Notes under the pieces: generated by a model
Databases searched by the model: none
The model's input: the letters and a program-made list of their open reading frames with translations, nothing else
What the model was told of the DNA's origin: nothing
NCBI GenBank assembly: GCA_003520425.1
Contig: DOUU01000282.1
Location: 14,495-20,931, forward strand
Reading direction: 5' to 3'
Source: Deltaproteobacteria bacterium
GTDB taxonomy: Bacteria > Myxococcota_A > UBA9160
Length of the DNA stretch: 6,437 bases
Position numbers and translations under genes: made by a program
Shown: piece after piece, positions 1 through 6,100 of the stretch
Layout of the letters: each line of letters begins with the position of its first letter
Numbering within the stretch: position 1 is the stretch's first letter

Positions 1-352
1 CTCGACGGTGAGGTCTGCTTCGCGACCATCACCGGATGGTGGATCGGCAGCTTCAGCGCGAAAGTGGCGAAGCGGAGCTGTTTGGTGATCGCCGCCATTG
101 CTGGCATCAGCGAAAACGGCTCTAGGATCGGCTTGTCCTCGAGGAACCCCCGGTCCCCGTCCGCCGTGTACGAGTATCTCGTGTCCGACGCCGTCGGATA
201 GCAGATGCTGTCGGCATCAGAAACGTCGTGTAGCCGGCCTCCTCCGCCGCCTTGGTCAGCGGCAAGTAGAAAGGCGGGTAGCCCATCGCGCCGACGTAAG
301 AAAAGCGCTCTCTCTTGTCCTCACCCTGACGCCGGTTTCTCGATCTTCGCAT
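1..352 (-). pseudogene. LLM-class F420/flavin-dependent oxidoreductase, N-terminal part, frameshifted, cut by window edge
   Basis: Luciferase-like (LLM) oxidoreductases are TIM-barrel enzymes that use F420 or FMN; the substrate here is unknown. About 95 N-terminal residues are visible. The first segment reads FSYVGAMGYPPFYLPL, then KAAEEAGYTTFLMP. The reading then jumps one frame at about 211-214 and continues with DSICYPTASDT, LEDKPILEPFSLMPAMAAI and LRFATFALKLPIHHPVMVAK, all in the order typical of the family. One base is missing in the CCN codon before GACAGC. The annotated left-hand start (ATG at 352) overlaps the upstream SnoaL gene by 32 bases and adds about 15 basic residues that do not look like the family. 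The natural start (M-R-F-S) would fall at 308-310, where the codon is GAG. The family is usually about 300 residues, so most of the gene lies outside. I am sure of the family; whether the lesion is real or a sequencing error cannot be decided here. Confidence 0.8.
318..322 (-). promoter_or_regulatory. Shine-Dalgarno-like GAGGA overlapping the upstream stop codon
   Basis: On the minus strand GAGGA overlaps the TGA stop (323-321) of the SnoaL gene. It sits seven bases before 310-308, exactly where the oxidoreductase family's first codon should be. This is the arrangement of translational coupling, but the codon present is GAG, not ATG, GTG or TTG. Confidence 0.45.
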
Positions 353-734
353 CGCCAAGCGCCCAATAACCACGCAGCGACTTGATCCTGCCGGTATCGT
401 CCACCGCGTAGGTGAAGATGCCGTGGACTTGCATACGGACGTGATTCGGGAACGTCATCGTCAGCGTGAGCACATGCGCCGACTCGTTTCCGGCTGCGAA
501 TGATTCGTGCGCCTCGATCGTGATGCTCTGGGTCGGGCCGATAGTGTTGTCCCAAAAGCGTGCGGCCTCCTCCCTGCCGCGGAAGCCCTTGCCTGTCGGA
601 TTGGTCGGCGCCACTCCGATGGGATCTTCAATGGTCACGTCGTCGGCGAGGAGCGCAAGCCACTCCTGGCGTTTTCTTGTCTGGACACAGCGCCACGAGC
701 TGTGCGCGGCGGTGATCGCGGGATGTTCGCTCAT
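321..734 (-). CDS. SnoaL/NTF2-fold protein resembling ketosteroid isomerase
   Basis: A 137-residue protein of the SnoaL/ketosteroid isomerase-like (NTF2-fold) group: small cone-shaped alpha+beta enzymes acting as isomerases, dehydratases or cyclases. Residues 28-40 (LLADDVTIEDPIG) match the steroid delta-isomerase segment FADDATVEDPVG, placing Asp37 at the position of that enzyme's catalytic Asp38. The C-terminal strands (HGIFTYAVDDTGRIKSLRGYW, here split as HGIFTY then KSLRGYW) also fit. The two oxyanion-hole residues of classical isomerases look absent: Trp14 lies near the Tyr14 position and Gly105 near the Asp99 position. A true steroid isomerase activity is therefore doubtful. ATG at 734 is preferred over TTG at 740 because AAGGA lies nine bases upstream of the ATG. 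The gene overlaps the start of the oxidoreductase, and its product is soluble with no signal peptide. The fold is certain; the reaction is unknown. Confidence 0.88.
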   Translation of the reverse strand: MSEHPAITAAHSSWRCVQTRKRQEWLALLADDVTIEDPIGVAPTNPTGKGFRGREEAARFWDNTIGPTQSITIEAHESFAAGNESAHVLTLTMTFPNHVRMQVHGIFTYAVDDTGRIKSLRGYWALGDAKIEKPASG

Positions 735-743
735 GATCAACTG

Positions 744-748
744 TCCTT
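744..748 (-). promoter_or_regulatory. Ribosome binding site deciding the start at 734
   Basis: AAGGA on the minus strand is nine bases before ATG 734 but only three before the alternative TTG at 740. It therefore supports the ATG as the initiation codon of the ketosteroid isomerase-like gene. Confidence 0.55.
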
Positions 749-842
749 CGGCCTCAGGTCTTATTACAGGCCCGTGGGCGACGCGGGTTGCCTCCTCGAC
801 AGCCTTGCGGACAAGCCAAGGATCGGAAGGGGAATCTCGAGC

Positions 843-1304
843 TCATGCTGCCTGGTCCTTAGGCCCCGGACGGAGGGGAGGAATCACGGACCAGGTGGTC
901 TCCTCGCGGAGGTCGCGGCTGCGCCAACCGTGAGACGTGCGCACCAACTGGTGGTGATAATAGCCGCCGTAGAAGTTCAGATCATCGGCGCCTCGGAAAC
1001 GCATTGGGTTGTAGAACATCGCGCGCACACGAGCTGTATCGCCGTCGACGTCGATCTCGACGTTTGTAATGTAGTGTTGGGTCATCGGAAAAGCCGTCAG
1101 TGCGGCGGCGAGCCACTTCCCGACGGTCTCGCGGTCGCCTTCAATCCCACCGGCTGACCGGTAGTCGATGTGTGCGTCCTCGGTGAATACAGTCCTCCAG
1201 AGCGCCCAGTCTTTGGTGTCGACCCCCCTCGCGTAGCGGGCAAGTAGCTCCGCGATCTCGAGCCGATCACTGATTTGGCGAGCATCCACTCGATCTTCCC
1301 CCAT
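843..1304 (-). CDS. SnoaL_4/LinA-like NTF2-fold protein (putative dehydratase, dehydrochlorinase or isomerase)
   Basis: A 153-residue protein of the SnoaL-like group that includes scytalone dehydratase and the lindane dehydrochlorinase LinA. The N-terminal segment ISDRLEIAELLARYARGVD (residues 11-29) and the block FTEDAHIDYRSAGGIEG (40-56) are typical. Asp29 in GVDTKDW and His77 in QHYITN line up with the LinA catalytic pair Asp25 and His73, with the same 48-residue spacing. The core ends with a GGYYHHQLVRTSHGWRSRDL strand pair (113-132) and a short Pro-rich tail. ATG 1304 is chosen as the first ATG near the domain. GTG at 1289 is a real alternative: GGGGGA lies seven bases before it, and homologues usually start close to ISDR. 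The frame is open upstream to 1547, but that part is low-complexity Arg-rich and not family-like. This is the first gene of the minus-strand group, 108 bases upstream of the next. The substrate is unknown. Confidence 0.85.
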   Translation of the reverse strand: MGEDRVDARQISDRLEIAELLARYARGVDTKDWALWRTVFTEDAHIDYRSAGGIEGDRETVGKWLAAALTAFPMTQHYITNVEIDVDGDTARVRAMFYNPMRFRGADDLNFYGGYYHHQLVRTSHGWRSRDLREETTWSVIPPLRPGPKDQAA

Positions 1305-1683
1305 CCTGCCTAATGCACCACGAACGAGCCCAACCCCGGGGTCGGGACTGGTGCGACGGTCCCCTCGAGCCCTCCGTGCCTCTAGTCTACCTTCAGGCAC
1401 AAAAATGGCACTGCGATTGGCCGCCGAGCCGGCGCTGGCACGTGACAGGACAGATCTCGGGCCTAGCGTCCCGTGAAGAGGGTGGGGTTTGGGAAGGGAT
1501 GCCATCCTTTCGCTGAAGTGGCGAGTTGTGCCTTCCGAGAATGTCATCGGTCACCGTCACCTGGTCGTACCGGTGAGGAAGTCCACCAGCTCGGAATTGC
1601 CGCGATGGAGCCCATCGCTCGCGGGTAAAGCCTTCGGGGGAGGTGGCAGCGGGGCTAAATCGAAGGGCGATGTGGGTACGTGA

Positions 1684-1740
1684 CTCCAGCCCGCTTGCGC
1701 GGCGTGGCTTGGCCCGGAGAAGCACGGCCAAGGGCTGGAG
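1684..1740. repeat. Nested inverted repeat with cloverleaf-like folding potential
   Basis: CTCCAGCCC (1684-1692) pairs perfectly with GGGCTGGAG (1732-1740). Inside it, CTTGGCC (1708-1714) pairs perfectly with GGCCAAG (1726-1732) over an 11-base loop, and CCGC (1691-1694) pairs with GCGG (1699-1702) over the loop TTGC. The three stems cannot all be full length at once because bases 1691-1692 and 1732 are shared. A junction of an outer 7-bp stem with two inner hairpins is possible on either strand. No run of T follows on either side, so it does not look like a simple intrinsic terminator. It could be an element end, a structured RNA or an attenuator. Confidence 0.6.
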
Positions 1741-1854
1741 GCGTAGAATTCGAGCCATCCGTGGCCGCCGGGCCTTGAGTTTCGGGGGTCAAGAGCCGTC
1801 CATCTGACTCCTTACCCTCATCCATTCATCGCGGGCGTCGCAGGCGGAGCAGTC

Positions 1855-1992
1855 ATGGCGTCGCGCTTCGCGGGGAGCAGATGGATCAGCCTGAAGCGCA
1901 GCTCGGGGCCAAAGAAGAGTCCGAAGCGCAGTGACAAGGCCGTGAGGGGACGGGCATCCCGGCGTGGCGCGCGGGCGACACCGGATTCGTAG
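1855..1992 (+). CDS. Candidate basic micro-protein (weak)
   Basis: A 45-codon ORF begins with ATG 1855, five bases after GGAG (1846-1849). Fourteen of 45 residues are Lys or Arg and two are acidic, with a Lys/Ser/Pro patch (KRSSGPKKSPKRSDKA, residues 14-29) like that of nucleic-acid-binding tails. The 30-base repeat of GAAGCGCAG falls inside it and keeps frame. No homologue is known to me, and a chance ORF in GC-rich DNA is the simpler explanation. Confidence 0.15.
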   Translation: MASRFAGSRWISLKRSSGPKKSPKRSDKAVRGRASRRGARATPDS

Positions 1993-2200
1993 GGACGCCG
2001 CCGACCGCTCGACTCCGTCGAAGTGACATGCTGCGCCCACGTTCTGGTGGGTGTACCCTGTCAATCGCAGGCCTTCGCCAGGGCATGCGACTGACGAGCC
2101 GAGCGTTTTCGAACGGAGGGAATTGGACTGTCACGCTTTCGACTCTCGTCACCTCGAAGGGATAAGATGAGTTAGAGGCTTCGACCCAGGCGGACTATCG

Positions 2201-3076
2201 TTGGACGGAATGCAGTCGAGAGTCAAGTTGTTCGAGGGATTCGAGGGCATTCCCCTGACTGCCGACGTTTGGGGTGACGACGACGACTGGCCCGTGCTGC
2301 TTCTACACGGCGGTGGACAAACCCGTCACGCCTGGGGCCACACAGGACAAGCGCTCGCAGAGTCCGGTTGGCGCGCCATCTGCCTGGATTTGCGGGGGCA
2401 CGGAGATAGTGGCTGGGCGCGGAATGGCGATTACTCTTTCACGAGCTTCGCGGCAGACTGCATCGCGGTCTGCGATCAGCTTGAACGACCTCCGGTGTTG
2501 GTCGGTGCCTCGCTCGGGGGCGTGTCGGCGATTCTAGCGGAGGGTAACAGCGATCGGGTCGTCTCGAGCGGCCTCGTGATCGTTGACATTACCCACCGCA
2601 GCAACCCGGACGGGATCCAGCGAATCAAGAATTTCATGATATCGGGGCTGGGCGGATTCGCTACGCTCGAGGAAGCCGCCCGTGCGATCGCCGACTACAC
2701 ACCGCATCGCTCGCGGTCGATCAATCCGGCCGGCCTTCGAAAGGTTTTGCGCCAGGCTGCCGACGGTCGCTGGCATTGGCATTGGGACCCGCGCTTCATG
2801 GCGGGGAAGCGCACGGAAGTGCCGGGCGCCGACTTTCAGGCGCTGTTTGAGGCGGCCCTCGCAAACATTCGCGTGCCGACACTGCTCGTGCGCGGGAAAC
2901 TCTCGGACGTGGTCACCGAGGAAGGAGTGCGCGATTTCCTCGCGAAAGTACCACAGGCGAAGCTTGTCGATGTGACCGATGCAGCTCACATGGTCGCCGG
3001 AGACCGGAACGACATCTTTTCTAATGCGGTGATCGAGTTTTTGGAGCAGGATATCCTACCAAGCCTGCCATGTTGA
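2201..3076 (+). CDS. Alpha/beta-fold hydrolase
   Basis: A 291-residue single-domain alpha/beta hydrolase, the usual length for esterase, epoxide hydrolase and haloperoxidase-like members. Visible motifs in order are the oxyanion-hole segment HGGGQTRHAW (36-45), DLRGHGDSGW (63-72), and the nucleophile elbow VGASLGGV with Ser104. A helical cap follows at about 134-222, including DGRWHWHWDPRF. The acid is Asp236 in VRGKLSDVV and the base His263 in DAAHMVAGD. The triad is complete, so the enzyme should be active on an ester, epoxide or C-C bond; the substrate cannot be read from sequence. There is no signal peptide, so it is cytoplasmic. TTG 2201 has AGGCGG seven bases upstream. ATG 2210 would remove three residues, has only a weak GGA close by, and also fits homologue starts. 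The gene stands alone and converges with the sulfotransferase, with 71 bases between the stop codons. Confidence 0.93.
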   Translation: MDGMQSRVKLFEGFEGIPLTADVWGDDDDWPVLLLHGGGQTRHAWGHTGQALAESGWRAICLDLRGHGDSGWARNGDYSFTSFAADCIAVCDQLERPPVLVGASLGGVSAILAEGNSDRVVSSGLVIVDITHRSNPDGIQRIKNFMISGLGGFATLEEAARAIADYTPHRSRSINPAGLRKVLRQAADGRWHWHWDPRFMAGKRTEVPGADFQALFEAALANIRVPTLLVRGKLSDVVTEEGVRDFLAKVPQAKLVDVTDAAHMVAGDRNDIFSNAVIEFLEQDILPSLPC

Positions 3077-3147
3077 TAGGATGTTGCGACCCAAAATAGC
3101 AGTCCTGACGGCCGTGGATCTCTTTTTTGGCAACCAACGTCCCCGCA

Positions 3148-4380
3148 CTACTCCAGCGCCACGCGGAAGTGCTCGATGTAGGGCGCGAGGCTCTCGCGCA
3201 GGCCGACGGCGGTGAAGCCCCACTCCTCGGGCGTGTACTGGTGCACGCCGAACTTGCCCTTCGGCTTCTCGGCGAGATAGCGGCGGATCGCCTCGGCGTG
3301 CTCGTCGCCGAAGCGGCGCCCCATGCGCTCGTACACCGCGCGCAGCGTGACCACCGGATCGCGCAGCAGCTCCTGAAAGTGCATGTCGACGAAGCGGTCG
3401 GGCAGGTCGTGCTTGGCCCGCCGCTCGGCCACGCTGTTCAGCGCGAAGCCGAACGCGCCCGCGATCACCCGGGCCAGGAGGTCGAGGTCGATCTCGTCGG
3501 TGCGCATCCACTGCACCATCGCCGTGGTGCTCACCGTCGACGGCATCGTCTTGGCAGGGTCGCGATGAGTTTGCACCACCCAAGCGTCGGGATAGGTCGC
3601 GAACAGGAGATCCAGCGTCATCAGGTGCCCGGGCGTCTTGAGCAGCCAGTTCCGGCGCGGCGCCCCGTGCTGGAGCACCTGGAGCATGCGGCGATGAAAG
3701 TCGAACATCCGCTCGGGGTCGGGGACCCCCACGGCCTGCGAGATCATCGACCAATGTGGCCCGCAGAAGCACGGCTCGGTCAGCGTCACGCACTCGACGG
3801 GCAGGTCGCTTCGCAGCTCGTGGATGGCAGCGAACTCGGGCTGGACGTCGGCCCACAGCTCCTGCTCGCACTCGCTCCACGCCGCCCGCGCATCGGTACC
3901 CCAAGCCGGCGGTAGCGGGTGCAGCGCTTCGTACGCGACAGGTCCGCGCAGCGTCGGGTCGAGCGAGAGCAGCTCGAACAGGATCGAGGTGCCCGAGCGC
4001 GCGGGGCCCGTCACGATCACCGGCGCCTCGATGCGCTCGCGCTCGATCGCGGGCTCGCGGTCGACGGCGAGGCCGAGCTGGAGCCGCGTGCGCAGCGAGC
4101 GCAGCAGCTCCTGCTTGGTGAGGAGCCGCCCCACCACATGGAGCGGCGAGGCGTCGAGCGCGCGTGCCAGCGTCTCGAAGCGCCCGCGCCAGCCCGGATC
4201 GCCGAAGGCGCTCTGCGGCTCGCCGATCTCGCGCACCGCCTGCGCGAGCAGCGCGTCCGGGTCGATCGGCACCATCTTGCGCGCGCCATCGATGCGGCCG
4301 CCCACCGACTCGCCCATCGCGTTCAGACGCCGCACCCACGCCGGGCGCTCGTACCGCTCGGCCATGCTCCGGATCGCCAC
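3148..4380 (-). CDS. Sulfotransferase family protein (Sulfotransfer_3 type)
   Basis: A 410-residue cytoplasmic protein of the PAPS-dependent sulfotransferase superfamily, which transfers a sulfonate group from PAPS to an acceptor hydroxyl or amine. The 5'-phosphosulfate loop is IVTGPARSGTSILFELL (122-138), with Arg128-Ser129-Gly130-Thr131. The 3'-phosphate site is VVQTHRDPAKTMPSTVS (268-284), with Arg273 and Ser281. LLKTPGHL (246-253), a conserved block of this bacterial subfamily, precedes it. The C-terminal part has YLAEKPKGKFGVHQYTPEEWG (split as YLAEKPKGKFG then HQYTPEEWG), matching the family's usual C-terminal H-x-Y region. About 115 residues before the loop form a helical N-terminal extension typical of these long bacterial members. 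GTG 4380 is chosen because GGAGG lies eight bases upstream; the ATG at 4365 has no suitable site. It is very GC-rich compared with the hydrolase next door. The acceptor is unknown. Many members sit in lipid or xenobiotic gene sets, but that is only context. Confidence 0.92.
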   Translation of the reverse strand: MAIRSMAERYERPAWVRRLNAMGESVGGRIDGARKMVPIDPDALLAQAVREIGEPQSAFGDPGWRGRFETLARALDASPLHVVGRLLTKQELLRSLRTRLQLGLAVDREPAIERERIEAPVIVTGPARSGTSILFELLSLDPTLRGPVAYEALHPLPPAWGTDARAAWSECEQELWADVQPEFAAIHELRSDLPVECVTLTEPCFCGPHWSMISQAVGVPDPERMFDFHRRMLQVLQHGAPRRNWLLKTPGHLMTLDLLFATYPDAWVVQTHRDPAKTMPSTVSTTAMVQWMRTDEIDLDLLARVIAGAFGFALNSVAERRAKHDLPDRFVDMHFQELLRDPVVTLRAVYERMGRRFGDEHAEAIRRYLAEKPKGKFGVHQYTPEEWGFTAVGLRESLAPYIEHFRVALE

Positions 4381-4388
4381 GTCCCAGC

Positions 4389-4393
4389 CCTCC
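4389..4393 (-). promoter_or_regulatory. Ribosome binding site supporting a GTG start
   Basis: GGAGG on the minus strand lies eight bases before GTG 4380 and 23 before ATG 4365. It therefore decides in favour of the GTG start of the sulfotransferase. Confidence 0.6.
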
Positions 4394-4453
4394 CGGCCCG
4401 CGCGGCCGGCTGGCGCCTAGAGGTACCACAGCAAGAAGGGGACGCCGACCCAG

Positions 4454-4700
4454 AACGTCGAGACCATCATCGGCATATTCAAGACCGAGGCGATTCGAAA
4501 GAACGACCCCGTGGACCAGCCGCGATAAGGTCGAGTCCGCGGTACTCGAGTGGGTCGACTGGTTCAACCATTGCCGCCTTCTCCGCTCGACCGGCGACGT
4601 CCCCGCGGACAGAGTTTGAAGCGATGTACGAAGCAGGCAAGATGGGTCGGGCCAAGATGCTCGGACTCAAACTGAACGAGTTTCCGGGAAGGCCGGGTGC
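4454..4700 (+). mobile_element. Decayed 3' end of an IS3-family insertion sequence (OrfB transposase remnant)
   Basis: The last part of an IS3-type DDE transposase is spread over three frames. From 4454 one frame reads NVETIIGIFKTEAIRKNDP, matching the family segment N-A-x-x-E-T-x-x-G-L-(F/Y)-K-T-E-V-I, which holds the catalytic Glu (here codon 4460-4462). A one-base gain near 4508-4511 moves it to the frame reading WTSRDKVESAVLEWVDWFN, then HCRLLRSTGDVP, the hallmark W-V-x-W-F-N-x-x-R-L end. A second shift between 4601 and 4612 gives TEFEAMYEAGKMG, matching the usual P-P-A-E-F-E-x-x-Y-Y tail. Beyond it, CTCAAACTGAACGAGTTTCC and the following GGGAAGGCCGG resemble the non-coding right end of such elements. 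The first two DDE acidic residues, OrfA and the left end are missing, so the element is dead. It lies between two minus-strand genes and is antisense to them. Confidence 0.8.
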
Positions 4701-4741
4701 TTCACAGCTGAATAATTTTCGAACAGAGAGGGGGTGCCCGC

Positions 4742-5857
4742 CTACGAGAGCTGCGTCATCGGCACCACCTCAGCGCGCGGCGTCTCGATCTCGCCCTCGG
4801 GCATCATGAATCGCCAGAACACGAGGCCGAAGGTCCGCCCCTCAGTGTCGATCCAATTCGGCAGGCCCGGATCGCGGTGCGCGAGGACCATGCGGAAGCT
4901 ACCGTCGCGCTCGAGCCTCGTCTGCACGCGGTTGCGGGAGACTTGCCGGTTCGCGAAGTCGTAGGTCTGCATGTGCCGGTTCCACAGTGAAACACTCGCG
5001 AAGCGGCACTTCGGCCAGCGGCCCATCATCACCAGCGCGTCGTCCGGGCCGATCACGTACGGCGCCATCGAGTAGGCGGCATCGAACGCCGCGAGTCCGA
5101 AGGCGCCCGGCGTTACCGGCTTCGGGAACTGGTTCGGCGTGGTCGACACGAACGGCGGCTGCGGACGCTGGCCCATCGGCGCCTGGTTCAGAGTGCGGCT
5201 GCGCACGAACGCCGCCACGCGGCGGATTCCGCGCGCCACCGATGCGTCGCTCGGCGGAGGGGGCACGAGTGTTGAGCTCTCAACTTCGATCTCGAGCGCG
5301 GGATTGCGCGTCGGGTCCGCGGCCGCCGAGCGCTCGTTCTCGTAGTAGTGACGAGCCGTGATGCGCGTCGCGCCGGGCTCGAGCGCCAGCCAGTTGCGCG
5401 GCGCGGGCTTCCCGCCGAAGCGCAGCTCGAAGCGGCCGTCAGAATCGACATCGAACTGCGTGTCGTTCAGCACACCGCCCGTGCGCGATGCCATGTCGCC
5501 GCTCGCGGTGCCGCACTCGACCGTGAACGAGACGTAGACCGCGCCGTCCATGCGGCCGCGCACGCGGTAACTATGCTCCGGGCTGACCGGCGCATCGTAA
5601 TAGATCGCGTCCGCGTTGTCGCCCGTGAACTTGCGCGTCGCCGAGACGATGCGCTGCCAGTGCGGCCGCGTCGGGTCGGTCTCGAAGAACGTGATCAGTC
5701 CGCCCTCGAGCATGTGCATGAGCGCGCGGTGCGCGGCAGCAACGTCGGATTCGCTCTGCAGATTCCACTCCGGTCCGGCCCAGCGTTCGTCGATCTCGAC
5801 GATCAGCTCGATCAGCTCGCGCAACGCCTTGCGGCTCTCGGTCTGGATCGCGCTCAT
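4742..5857 (-). CDS. DUF1214 domain-containing protein
   Basis: A 371-residue protein whose C-terminal third, about residues 255-352, is a DUF1214 domain. Recognisable parts are YVIGPDDALVMMGRWPKCRF (267-286), SLWNRHMQTYDFANRQVSRN (290-309) and FRMVLAHRDPGLPNWIDTEG (321-340), followed by GLVFWRF. The N-terminal two thirds hold a beta-rich segment (about 84-195) typical of the long DUF1214 proteins of this kind. The biochemical role is not established. The domain is often found next to or fused with DUF1254, but no such partner is in the window. The N-terminus (MSAIQTESRKALRELIELIV) has no signal peptide, so it is probably cytoplasmic. ATG 5857 is chosen because GAGGAG ends five bases upstream. 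The frame stays open to 6211, but that stretch is Arg/Pro-rich and reads through the tRNA-like segment, so it is not coding. The gene follows three ATACGTC heptamers that may control it. Confidence 0.9.
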   Translation of the reverse strand: MSAIQTESRKALRELIELIVEIDERWAGPEWNLQSESDVAAAHRALMHMLEGGLITFFETDPTRPHWQRIVSATRKFTGDNADAIYYDAPVSPEHSYRVRGRMDGAVYVSFTVECGTASGDMASRTGGVLNDTQFDVDSDGRFELRFGGKPAPRNWLALEPGATRITARHYYENERSAAADPTRNPALEIEVESSTLVPPPPSDASVARGIRRVAAFVRSRTLNQAPMGQRPQPPFVSTTPNQFPKPVTPGAFGLAAFDAAYSMAPYVIGPDDALVMMGRWPKCRFASVSLWNRHMQTYDFANRQVSRNRVQTRLERDGSFRMVLAHRDPGLPNWIDTEGRTFGLVFWRFMMPEGEIETPRAEVVPMTQLS

Positions 5858-5903
5858 ACTTACTCCTCGTCGGGCAGCAGGCTCCGAGCGCGCTGCCGGT
5901 GGG

Positions 5904-5964
5904 ATACGTCCTCCGTCGATCCGGACAATACGTCTCGAGCTCGACCTCGACGCCGGGGACGTAT
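5904..5964. promoter_or_regulatory. Three ATACGTC heptamers upstream of the DUF1214 gene, possible operator cluster
   Basis: ATACGTC occurs at 5904-5910 and 5928-5934 on the plus strand and, inverted, as GACGTAT at 5958-5964. The first and third copies extend to ATACGTCC. They lie 47-107 bases upstream of the DUF1214 start codon, where a repressor or activator would bind. On the minus strand a weak promoter-like pair (TTGTCC, 16 bases, TATCCC) falls across copies one and two, so binding could block it. No regulator gene is in the window. The repeats are seen directly; the role is inferred. Confidence 0.4.
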
Positions 5965-6100
5965 ATCGCGTGTACCGTCTACGCTGCTTGAGCCTGCGGC
6001 GCCACCCTTCGGGCGCTCCTCGGCCCGGAGCGGTTGCGGGTCTACCGGGACCGGGAGAAGGGCTTTCGGCTCGAAGGGGCGCTGCGGGTGCGACTAGATC

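Larger units (their letters stand above)
1305..2200. other. Intergenic region of about 0.9 kb without a recognised gene
   Basis: This separates the divergent minus-strand SnoaL group from the plus-strand hydrolase, so promoters for both should lie here, but I see no strong -35/-10 pair. Open frames on both strands are short, Arg/Ser/Pro-rich and match no family I recognise. Contents worth noting are the nested inverted repeat at 1684-1740, a basic 45-codon micro-ORF at 1855-1992 with a GGAG before it, and a GAAGCGCAG direct repeat at 1893 and 1923, exactly 30 bases apart. A minus-strand shadow frame over 1820-1935 is hydrophobic (FGLFFGPELRF, LIHLLPAKRD) but has no good start. The region may be the remains of displaced or decayed genes. 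Confidence 0.6.

Noticed and set aside
1406..1420. Sigma-54-like promoter TGGCAC-N5-TTGG on the plus strand
   Set aside because: The near-invariant C of the -12 GC is G here, and there is no plus-strand gene for almost 800 bases downstream.
1305..1547. N-terminal extension of the SnoaL_4 frame up to 1547
   Set aside because: It adds about 81 low-complexity residues not seen in the family, and the domain starts right after ATG 1304 or GTG 1289.
3101..3130. Possible intrinsic terminator between the convergent hydrolase and sulfotransferase genes (ACGGCCGT followed by six T)
   Set aside because: The palindrome has no loop and ends several bases before the T-run, so no stable terminator hairpin forms.
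3056..4567. Long 503-codon minus-strand frame over the sulfotransferase
   Set aside because: It is an Arg/Ala-rich shadow in another frame of very GC-rich coding DNA; the sulfotransferase motifs are all in the 3148-4380 frame.
5348..6097. Long plus-strand frame of 249 codons opposite the DUF1214 gene
   Set aside because: It is antisense to a clear conserved domain, has Arg/Ala-rich composition and no motif.
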